A stretch of 64,000 nucleotides of DNA from Emticicia sp. C21 (GTDB lineage Bacteria > Bacteroidota > Bacteroidia > Cytophagales > Spirosomataceae). The stretch lies in the NCBI RefSeq assembly GCF_003418935.1, contig NZ_QVMT01000001.1, positions 248,001 through 312,000 on the forward strand, written 5' to 3'. Below are positions 8,610-15,416 of the stretch, piece by piece (position 1 is the first letter of the stretch; each line of letters starts with the position of its first letter). The position numbers and the translations under genes were made by a program. The notes below the pieces were generated by a model. The model was given only the letters and a program-made list of their open reading frames with translations. It was not told the DNA's origin and ran no database searches.

Positions 8610-9980
8610 ATGAAGCGTATCTCTCTATGTATACTTTTTCCTCTGCTTTTAGTTCATCAGCAACTAATGGCACAAAATAAATCAGTAACTATTGATACCC
8701 TTTTAAGTCGATTAAATCAGAAAAACCTCTTCAATGGAGCCATAGTTGTCGGTCAGCGGGATAGTATTCTATTAAGCAAAGGATATGGATACGCCAATTT
8801 TTCAAATGCCACTCCCTTTACTTCTGATATGCCAGCAGACGGTGGGTCAATAGCAGAAACCCTGACGGCTACCGCAATTCTATTATTGGCCGGGCAGCAA
8901 AAACTCAGTCTCTTAGATTCAGTCCAACAATACATTCCTGAGTATCCTTATGCAAATACTCAAATCTGGAATCTGCTGACACATAGCACCGGAGGTTTGC
9001 CCGACTACAGTTATTATTTCGAGAAAATACCTGCCTCTTATGTGCTAAATGTCAAGACAATTCTTAGTGTTTTGAATGAGCAAAAGCCTGCCTTACAATA
9101 CAAGCCATATACCAACTTCAGCTATGATAGTCCGGGTTTTGATATAGCTGCCACTATTGTAGAGCGTGTCACTGGAGAATCCTATCAGACCTTTCTGAGT
9201 ACCAATTTCTTTGTTCCACTTAAAATGAATCAATCTTTCATAAGACCTCCCCTACTCAATCAATGGCCCGGTGAGAGAATAAAAGGTTATAGTTATGAAA
9301 ATGATGCTTTAGAATTAGCCGATATTAGTGACCGAGAAGGCTTTTATGGCGGAAGTAATATCTGGTTTTCGGCCCAGGATTTATACCGCTGGGGTAAGTC
9401 TTTTTATCATCAACCTATTCTCGACGAATCGCTTATCAACATTATTACCTCCTGGGTTTCTATTCAGGGTAAGCTATCTCAATTGCGTTTAGGAGGTTGG
9501 TATCAGGGAAGAAATGAACATGCCTATTATTATTGGGGTAGCGTTGCAGGATTTTATAGCTTCGTTTACTGGGATGCTGCGCAGCAATTCACCATCGCTT
9601 TTGTGAGTAATACCAATATACCACAGTGGGTCAGACCCCAGCTTACCTCTGATCTGATAGATATTATGGAAGGCCGAAAAGAACAACCAATAGTGGAGCC
9701 ACAATCCGAAAAAGCGCAGATGCAATCCATCACCGGTAAGTATACAGTAGATAAAGTTGGTCCTGTTGAAATCTTTCTGAAAGACAATTCCCCTTATCTC
9801 CGACTACAAAATGAAATGGAGTACAGAATCTTACCCGTCGATGACAAGACCTTTTATGCACCTGGCCTGGACCCATGGATTTCGTTTCATAAAATGCAGG
9901 GATTTCATTTCCAGAGTTTGCTTTGGCACACAAGCCATTCACAATCGGTAGGAAAACGGGTGAGTGAGGAAGTGAAATAA
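8610..9980 (+). CDS. Secreted beta-lactamase-fold (serine hydrolase family) protein, catalytic residues altered
   Basis: The protein is 456 residues with signal peptide MKRISLCILFPLLLVHQQLMAQ. The fold is that of class C beta-lactamase/DD-peptidase relatives: a GYGYANFSN region, the active-site helix GSIAETLTATAILLL, THSTGGLPDY, and FSYDSPGFDIAATIVERVTG. The catalytic SxxK tetrad reads S80-I-A-E83, so the general-base lysine is glutamate, and the YxN motif reads Y172-D-S174. A small C-terminal lipocalin-like domain (GKYTVDKVGPVEIFLKD) follows. Family members normally hydrolyse peptides or esters; this copy is probably inactive or uses different chemistry. The fold call is firm. Confidence 0.85.
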   Translation: MKRISLCILFPLLLVHQQLMAQNKSVTIDTLLSRLNQKNLFNGAIVVGQRDSILLSKGYGYANFSNATPFTSDMPADGGSIAETLTATAILLLAGQQKLSLLDSVQQYIPEYPYANTQIWNLLTHSTGGLPDYSYYFEKIPASYVLNVKTILSVLNEQKPALQYKPYTNFSYDSPGFDIAATIVERVTGESYQTFLSTNFFVPLKMNQSFIRPPLLNQWPGERIKGYSYENDALELADISDREGFYGGSNIWFSAQDLYRWGKSFYHQPILDESLINIITSWVSIQGKLSQLRLGGWYQGRNEHAYYYWGSVAGFYSFVYWDAAQQFTIAFVSNTNIPQWVRPQLTSDLIDIMEGRKEQPIVEPQSEKAQMQSITGKYTVDKVGPVEIFLKDNSPYLRLQNEMEYRILPVDDKTFYAPGLDPWISFHKMQGFHFQSLLWHTSHSQSVGKRVSEEVK

Positions 9981-9992
9981 GCAAAAACACAA

Positions 9993-10529
9993 ATGGTAAA
10001 CTATCATCAGGCCCGAGAGATTGCTGAAGGACAAATTAGCCAAATGAATGCATTAAATGGCGCAATCAAGGTAGCACTTCTTGAAGATTATTTTGTACAG
10101 ACACCCTTCCTTTAGATTTTCTTCTACCAATCAGAAAAATTTCTTAAAACCGGAAAGATGAGTTATATGCTTGGTGGAAACTCCCCATTTCTTATTGCAA
10201 AAACTGATGGGAGTATCTTTCGATATAGTACCGCGCATAGTGAAGAAGAAATGATAGAGTTATATGAAGAAGAAAACCTAATCTGGCAGTTATTTATAGT
10301 AGATGAAAGCTTCAAAGATTTACAAAAAATGAGTTCTTTAAGAAAAACTTTGGGTTGGTCAATGCATGAGTTAAATGAGCGAAGGAAACAGGATAACCGA
10401 TTAGTGAATAACGGAAGCTATAAGAAACTTTTATCGATTCAACAGGTTTTACAAGAAAACAATATCCAGACAGAGATACGCGTGAGTAAAGCATATGAAG
10501 CTCTACTCAAAATTGATAAATCTGCTTAA
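9993..10529 (+). pseudogene. Imm35/YrhB-like protein interrupted by an in-frame TAG
   Basis: An ATG at 9993 opens MVNYHQAREIAEGQI and continues through VALLEDYFVQTPFL to TAG at 10113-10115; the same frame then continues IFFYQSEKFLKTGK, MSYMLGGNSPFLIAKTDGSI and on to 10529. Both halves match the Imm35/YrhB pattern (xxYxxAxxIA near the start, GWxFFYxSxxYLxTG, LxGNxPxxVxxxDGSI). TAG falls where the family has the tryptophan of GWxFFY, so a TGG to TAG change is the simplest explanation. An internal ATG at 10158 could still give a fragment lacking the first strands. The C-terminal 60 residues extend beyond YrhB and are not recognised. Imm35 members are immunity proteins of polymorphic toxin systems; E. 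coli YrhB is a small chaperone. Confidence 0.65.
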
Positions 10530-10663
10530 AATATCAATAGGCTTCTAAAAGTCTATTCCTAACGCCAGGCTTGTTTTCTAAAGCACCGATTTATTGACGC
10601 CAATAGGTATACGTAAATTTAAGTAATAAATTTTGTTCTTATGTGGATTCAGTAGTTTCTAAT

Positions 10664-11554
10664 TTAAGCCGATTTTCTATATAATTCCTGCTTCCTTGAT
10701 TCATACATTTCTACAAGCCCAAAGTCATATACATGCTCATCAACCAGTTCTAATTGCTCCAATGTCATTGCACTAGATATAAAATTAGCAATGCGTTGTA
10801 GTTCTCTTTCTTTGCTTGTCTCTTCAGGGTCGGCATTATCAGCCTGGTTATCGATGTACTCTATCTCTGTACCTTCTACATTATGGATGACTGATTGGTC
10901 GGTAATGACTGCCTTTTGCATTTCAACAGAAAGAGGTGCATCACCACTATTTAGGTGCAACTTTGTGACTGTCTTCAAAGCCATCTTGTCAAAATCCTCA
11001 GTCCATAGACCTTTTCCATTCTTAAAAGTCTGTGAATATCGTTTGCCGTGTCGATGCACTGAATCTGCATCCATAAAAAAAGTACTTTCATAGCCATTCA
11101 ATAATTTAAAATTACTGGCATAGCCAATTACCTTATCGCTTATTTTCTTATCCCATTCAAAATGAAAACCCTGAAACGATTCATCGTCAATCTTTTGTCC
11201 TTCATATACTATCTTGGCATCAAGTGTCCGGTATTGTCCGCTCCTGATAGCCAATTGTTTAAAACCTTTATAGCCAATCAGAAACTGTGCTAATTGCCTG
11301 CCGCTTTTTCTGTCGTTATAGGGTACCAGATAGGCAAAACCCAGGTTATTGCTTAAAGGTAAATCTAAAGTGGCTGCTGTAGCTGCAGCATGATACACAC
11401 TGGTCGGGTCTGCTCTTTTCAGTAATTCATTGCTGGCTACAATTTGTAGAACCGAGGTCATAAACGCAGGAGCCCTTTTACCTAATAATTCCTCAAATTT
11501 CTGTTTTACCGAAGTTTTACCAAAAAAATCTTTGGTCGTTAACTGTTCTGACAT
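10664..11554 (-). CDS. recT: RecT-family single-strand annealing protein
   Basis: The protein is 296 residues. FMTSVLQIVASNELLKRADPTSVYHAAATAATLDLPLSNNLGFAYLVPY and FLIGYKGFKQLAIRSGQYR are the characteristic RecT core; later WTEDFDKMALKTVTK is also typical. RecT proteins coat and anneal single-stranded DNA in phage recombination, normally beside a RecE-type exonuclease. No exonuclease gene is adjacent here, so this is an orphan copy, probably of phage or mobile origin. It faces away from the XRE/S24 repressor across 1.27 kb holding a hairpin-repeat array. The acidic tail (about 230-255) is variable in the family. Confidence 0.9.
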   Translation of the reverse strand: MSEQLTTKDFFGKTSVKQKFEELLGKRAPAFMTSVLQIVASNELLKRADPTSVYHAAATAATLDLPLSNNLGFAYLVPYNDRKSGRQLAQFLIGYKGFKQLAIRSGQYRTLDAKIVYEGQKIDDESFQGFHFEWDKKISDKVIGYASNFKLLNGYESTFFMDADSVHRHGKRYSQTFKNGKGLWTEDFDKMALKTVTKLHLNSGDAPLSVEMQKAVITDQSVIHNVEGTEIEYIDNQADNADPEETSKERELQRIANFISSAMTLEQLELVDEHVYDFGLVEMYESRKQELYRKSA

Positions 11555-11776
11555 ATTTGCTTAATCTGTTATAATTTGGGATTGTTTTGCTGCTAGGAAT
11601 TACCTCCGGCACATTATAATTCTGAGATATAAACACTAATCTCATAGGTCTGATTTATAGTTAAAACCAGATTTCAGACATCATAGTATTATCGATAGAA
11701 GACTATCATTAAACGTTTTAAATACCCTATTTATTGAGCATCAATCGTCTTATAATTTTCTATTGGGATGTTCTAA

Positions 11777-12329
11777 AAAAACACCTCCTCCAAATGGAGG
11801 AGGGTTTGATGGTCCCCCTAAAAATACTAAACCTATAAACTATTATGATTGAATAAAATGACCTTAAAAATCATTATTACATGAACGAATTCAGCCACTT
11901 TTCAAATCTTATTCCTGACAAACCAATAAAGTCACAGCAATCAGTACCCTCAAAAAATACCTCCTCCAAAACGAAGGAGGATTTTAATCTATTTACTAAA
12001 CGTGTTTAACATACTCCATTTTTAGGAAAACACCTCCTTCAAATGAAGGAGGGTTTTGCCCTATCTATCCTAACCTTACTAAATAAGCCATTATCAATGT
12101 GTACTATTCTTTTTAAAAACACCTCCTCCGAGTGGAGGAGGGTTTCAATCCTTCTATTCTAACCCTAAAAATCAATATATGAATAGTCACAGCAATCAAT
12201 ATCCCGAAAAAATACCTCCTCCAGATAGAGGAGGCTTTTCTGATTAAATATTAGTCATGAAATAAATGCATCTTAAATTTTTTGATGCTTTGGTTAAAAA
12301 CACCTCCTCTAAACAGAGGAGGATTTAAC
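11777..12329. repeat. Array of six hairpin repeats (CCTCCTCC / GGAGGAGG family)
   Basis: Stems begin near 11784, 11960, 12033, 12122, 12215 and 12303. The consensus is A-rich leader, CCTCCTCC, 4-6 nt loop, GGAGGAGG, GTTT. Paired changes keep the stem: copy 3 is CCTCCTTC/GAAGGAGG and copy 6 is CCTCCTCT/AGAGGAGG; loops vary (AAAT, GAGT, AAAC, AGATA). Spacers of about 50-70 bases are mostly unrelated, except that copies 2 and 5 are both preceded by GTCACAGCAATCA. Read on the minus strand each stem is followed by TGTTTTT or TATTTTTT, like a Rho-independent terminator. No CRISPR-associated genes are present. The neighbouring 11555-11776 shows nothing else. Confidence 0.8.
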
Positions 12330-12410
12330 ACTACATACGCATCAATAAAAATTCTCCAGTTACAATATGATTCATTAAGCCTAAATCTTTCGACAATAGG
12401 TAATCGTGCA

Positions 12411-12432
12411 GCGGATTTCAAATCGCGCTGTA
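12411..12432. repeat. Hairpin CAGCGGATTT / AAATCGCGCTG
   Basis: CAGCGGATTT and AAATCGCGCTG pair with one bulged base around a very short loop. Similar GCGGATTTnnAATCCGC hairpins are, as I recall, scattered in Bacteroidota genomes beside mobile elements. Confidence 0.4.
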
Positions 12433-12532
12433 ACTATTGACTAAGCTATTATTACTTTGAGTCGTGGGATAATTCCCTGTTATCGTAATCAGATGTAGTC
12501 CCTCATGTCATTCTATATTCCATTTTGGATAC

Positions 12533-12597
12533 CTTAGTTTGAAAATGTCAGAATTGAGTAAGTGTGGACTTTACATAAATTGACATTTCAAACTAAG
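12533..12597. repeat. Long imperfect inverted repeat upstream of the S24 repressor gene
   Basis: CTTAGTTTGAAAATGTCA (12533-12550) and TGACATTTCAAACTAAG (12581-12597) pair completely apart from one extra A, enclosing 30 bases. There is no T run, so this is not a clear terminator. It could be the end of a small element or an operator pair. Confidence 0.5.
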
Positions 12598-12685
12598 ATT
12601 GTTGCAAAGCATTTACATTTGCTTTAATTGAGTAATATTTTTTTGTCGTGTGGATTCAGTTTTTTTCCGAATCTTAAAAAATTTG

Positions 12686-12770
12686 TTGCACAATTACGTA
12701 TTTTTAGTACTTTTGTTTTGTAAAAACTTATTTGTTCGTAATTAGCATGACAAAAATAGCGAACAAGTTC
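12686..12770 (+). promoter_or_regulatory. Promoter and operator-like repeats of the XRE/S24 repressor gene
   Basis: TTG (12686-12688), 19 bases, then TACTTTTG (12708-12715) is a near-ideal Bacteroidota promoter. Downstream of the expected start site, TTGTTCG (12732-12738) and CGAACAA (12760-12766) form an inverted repeat, and GAACAAGTTC (12761-12770) is itself palindromic. Such sites are natural operators for autoregulation by the repressor encoded next (inference). Confidence 0.55.
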
Positions 12771-12825
12771 ATATATTACAAACAAAAAGTGAAATTTATT
12801 TTTATTCTTTAAATTTAAACATACA

Positions 12826-13521
12826 ATGACTATTGGCATACCTCCGGTGAGTGGGACTGAAATCAAGAGTTTTCGAAAAAAAAACAAGCTTTCGCAGACA
12901 GAGTTCGCCGAACTTGTTGGTGTATCTATGCGTGCAGTGCAGTTATGGGAAAGTGGAGATAGAAACGTATCAAGTCTTGCCGAAAAGACGATTCGAGAGG
13001 TCTTTCTGAATTATAAGAAAGCAGGAATGGAGAATGCTTATATAAATAGTAGTGGCAATAAATTTACCAGTAATAATGAGGGCGATTTGATTGTAGAAGT
13101 ACCTTTGCTCACTACTGAAGCCTTTGCCCGTTACCTTGATGAGCTAAGTGACGCCGGCACTTTTCAGTATGAAGAAAGAGTACCTTTTGTTGTTGATAAA
13201 ATAGATAGAGGGCATTTCCTGGCTTTCCGGATTTCAGGCGATAGTATGAATGGAGGTAGAATAGATGACACTCCTGATAGAGCTACTGTTTTAGGAAAAG
13301 AACTGCCCATGGATTTATGGATGGATGGCTTTGGAGAATCAAGGTTTGGATGGATTATTTTAACCAAACGCAATGTATTATTTAAAGACATTATCGCTTT
13401 TGATCGGGAAACAGCTACTATCACCTGTCATAGTCGAAATGATAGCCCTGAATACTGTGATTTTGTACTATCTCTTAATGATGTGCATAAGATTTTCAAA
13501 GTCCTAAAAAGAACGTTTTAG
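12826..13521 (+). CDS. XRE-family repressor with S24 (LexA/CI-like) domain
   Basis: The protein is 231 residues from the ATG at 12826. Residues about 11-62 are a Cro/CI helix-turn-helix: IKSFRKKNKLSQTEFAEL, then VGVSMRAVQLWESGDR. The C-terminal S24 peptidase-like domain has FRISGDSMNGG with S140 at the position of the LexA nucleophile; the candidate lysine lies in the WIILTKRNVLFKDI strand. Such proteins repress prophage or mobile-element genes and may self-cleave on DNA damage. It lies opposite recT across the hairpin array, suggesting both belong to one old phage-like island. Inverted repeats in its own leader suggest autoregulation. Confidence 0.85.
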   Translation: MTIGIPPVSGTEIKSFRKKNKLSQTEFAELVGVSMRAVQLWESGDRNVSSLAEKTIREVFLNYKKAGMENAYINSSGNKFTSNNEGDLIVEVPLLTTEAFARYLDELSDAGTFQYEERVPFVVDKIDRGHFLAFRISGDSMNGGRIDDTPDRATVLGKELPMDLWMDGFGESRFGWIILTKRNVLFKDIIAFDRETATITCHSRNDSPEYCDFVLSLNDVHKIFKVLKRTF

Positions 13522-13623
13522 TTGCCGGGTGATTTTGATAATTACCTGTAATGGTAATATAAACATTCTGTTAATACCATGTGTTTTAATAGTCTATTAA
13601 AAACCATTTATAAAAACAATACT

Positions 13624-14049
13624 ATGAGCAACCAACCTACAAAAATTACAGTAGTGGCAACTATCAATGCCCCAATTGAAAAAGTATGGAAAGACTATAA
13701 TACACCTGAATCTGTTAAAGAATGGAATAATGCCTCACCTGATTGGCATACACCAAAGGCAACTAACGATTTTAGAGAAGGCGGTGAATTTTGCTATACA
13801 ATGGCAGCTAAAGATGGAAGTTTCAGCTTTGATTTTGGTGGGGTATATGATAAGATTGTAGAGAACCAGTTGGTTGAATATACTATCGGAGATGGCAGAA
13901 AGGTAATAGTTATGTTTTCAGATAATGGTAGTTCAACAGATGTAGAAACTATTTTTGAGGCTGAAGACCAAAACCCGGTTGAAATGCAACAGCAAGGCTG
14001 GCAGGCAATTTTGAATAATTTTAAGGCTTATGCGGAGAAAAGCCTTTGA
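13624..14049 (+). CDS. SRPBCC/AHSA1-family protein
   Basis: The protein is 141 residues from the ATG at 13624, where the family domain begins (MSNQPTKITVVATINAPIEKVWKDYNTPE). An in-frame ATG at 13579 would add 15 atypical residues. The motif WxxxTxPExVKEWNNASPDWHTPKATNDFREGG is typical of activator of Hsp90 ATPase 1-like START-fold proteins, which bind hydrophobic ligands. Its ligand is unknown. It converges on a small lipoprotein gene across a palindromic repeat element. Confidence 0.85.
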   Translation: MSNQPTKITVVATINAPIEKVWKDYNTPESVKEWNNASPDWHTPKATNDFREGGEFCYTMAAKDGSFSFDFGGVYDKIVENQLVEYTIGDGRKVIVMFSDNGSSTDVETIFEAEDQNPVEMQQQGWQAILNNFKAYAEKSL

Positions 14050-14051
14050 TA

Positions 14052-14152
14052 GTCTTGAACTTTGATTTGCCCGCGCGATGTCCGCTGATTAATTGATTTC
14101 TCTGATGGAAGTCAGTTGAATAATTTCAATCAGATAAATCAAAGTTCAAGAC
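14052..14152. mobile_element. MITE-like palindromic element
   Basis: GTCTTGAACTTTGATTT (14052-14068) is perfectly complementary to AAATCAAAGTTCAAGAC (14136-14152), giving 17-bp terminal inverted repeats on a 101-base element without a coding region. The interior also has partial complementarity. It sits between two convergent genes, a common place for such repeats. As I recall, Cytophagales genomes carry many dispersed palindromes ending in GTCTTGAAC/GTTCAAGAC. No second copy was noticed in this window. Confidence 0.5.
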
Positions 14153-14159
14153 AAAATTT

Positions 14160-14456
14160 TTATTTCTTCTCCACCTCCCTGGCTATCACCCGATAAGTAT
14201 TATTGAGATGCATTGTATCGCCTTTGATACTTAGCTCATCGCCTATTTCCCATCGCTTATAATTTGTTCCCATATTCGGAATAGAAAAAATCGCTTCAAA
14301 TTTCTCACCATCCTTATCTTTTAAAGTAGCTACATACCCATCTTTACCATTTTCAATGCTTTCAATTGTGCCGCTAAATGAGTCAGGTGCAGGTTTAGTA
14401 CAAGAAGCTACGGCCATCATGAAGGCCATCAATAAAATTCCGAAGATTGTTTTCAT
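14160..14456 (-). CDS. Small putative lipoprotein
   Basis: The protein is 98 residues from the ATG at 14456. MKTIFGILLMAFMMAVASC is a lipoprotein signal with cysteine at the lipobox (VASC). The remaining 80 residues (FSGTIESIENGKDGYVATLKDKDGEKFEA) look like a small OB-like beta-barrel domain. Function is unknown. It converges on the SRPBCC gene. Confidence 0.65.
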   Translation of the reverse strand: MKTIFGILLMAFMMAVASCTKPAPDSFSGTIESIENGKDGYVATLKDKDGEKFEAIFSIPNMGTNYKRWEIGDELSIKGDTMHLNNTYRVIAREVEKK

Positions 14457-14610
14457 TCTCAATTTGTGTTTTTAGTATTTCTCTTACAACGGCTATACGT
14501 TAGAATTAGTTTGTGACCTGAAGTTTAAAATAATCCGCAAACAAGATAATAATTTGGACATTTCTAAAATGCTAATTTAATTGCCCAATCTATCTAAATA
14601 TAACTCTAAA

Positions 14611-15285
14611 TCACCCCAACACCCTAAAAACCAAATCTTCCAGATACGCAGCAACATATGCCGAGGCATCTTCGTCGTTTTTTACGTCTGTCAGACGCTT
14701 GAGATGAGAACTGAAAAACTGCTGATTATGAGAAGTTTCAATCAGCATACTACTCAGCGAATGAGGATAGGGATACTCTGAGTCAAGTTCCAGAATAATA
14801 TTGGCTATAGTATTGCATAAATCCTTAAAGGGTTTAAATACCTCCGCCTGATTAATTTCCTTAATCTCTTTTACCAGATACCCCTTACTGCTCTCGGTAA
14901 TAACAATTTGATTCAGATAAGGAATATCATATTTCATCTTGCCGGAGTCGATAGGCATTTCACGGGTAAGTATTTCTATTATTTTCCTGATTTTCTGTTT
15001 TGAGTCACCAATATTCTTCAGCTGAAACATTACCAGATACTCCAGATAACTCCAGTACCAGTTCAGAATATAAACTAATAATAAGTGTTTATTCTTAAAA
15101 TAGCGGTAAATACTCGCTTCCGTAGTGCCTATTTCAAGCGCCAGTTTCTTGAAAGTAAAATGCTCATAGCCAACTTCGTAGATTAATTCTATCGCTTTTC
15201 TTACGATTTCTTTACCAAGTTCACTACTTTCGGGATCTCGAATATATATTTTATTATTTACGCTAAAATTTAGCTGATATTCCAT
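14611..15285 (-). CDS. TetR-family transcriptional regulator
   Basis: The protein is 224 residues. After a short N-terminal extension, residues about 27-72 form the TetR helix-turn-helix: KAIELIYEVGYEHFTFKKLA and then TTEASIYRYFKNKHLLL. The C-terminal ligand-binding domain is unlike well-known members. It is divergent from the ABC/HlyD/TolC operon, and two palindromes with AGT..ACT half-sites lie in the shared promoter region, so repression of the operon and of itself is likely. Confidence 0.85.
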   Translation of the reverse strand: MEYQLNFSVNNKIYIRDPESSELGKEIVRKAIELIYEVGYEHFTFKKLALEIGTTEASIYRYFKNKHLLLVYILNWYWSYLEYLVMFQLKNIGDSKQKIRKIIEILTREMPIDSGKMKYDIPYLNQIVITESSKGYLVKEIKEINQAEVFKPFKDLCNTIANIILELDSEYPYPHSLSSMLIETSHNQQFFSSHLKRLTDVKNDEDASAYVAAYLEDLVFRVLG

Positions 15286-15301
15286 GTTAAGAAATTTTAA
15301 A

Positions 15302-15397
15302 CAAAAGTAAAAAATAATAGTGACTATACAATATTTAATAACATTACATCTTTTAATAATAGTATTACTATCATAAAAAAAAGTTTTAGTACCTTTG
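15302..15397. promoter_or_regulatory. Divergent promoters with two TetR-type operators
   Basis: On the minus strand TACTTTTG (15309-15302) is the regulator's -7 element; on the plus strand TACCTTTG (15390-15397) is the operon's. ATAGT-G-ACTAT (15317-15327) lies just upstream of the first, and ATAGT-ATT-ACTAT (15359-15371) covers the -33 position of the second. Both palindromes share ATAGT/ACTAT half-sites, so each sits where a repressor would block one promoter. Confidence 0.6.
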
Positions 15398-15416
15398 CAA
15401 AAATTATTAAAATCAC

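Noticed and set aside
10113-10115. Programmed TAG readthrough in the Imm35-like gene
   Set aside because: The stop replaces the family's tryptophan by a single base change and no recoding signal is visible; ordinary nonsense mutation is simpler.
11777-12329. CRISPR array
   Set aside because: The repeats are imperfect, palindromic with varying loops, irregularly spaced, and no cas gene is present.
12624-12887. 87-residue minus-strand frame opposite the S24 repressor promoter
   Set aside because: It covers the promoter and operator of the real gene and has a low-complexity sequence.
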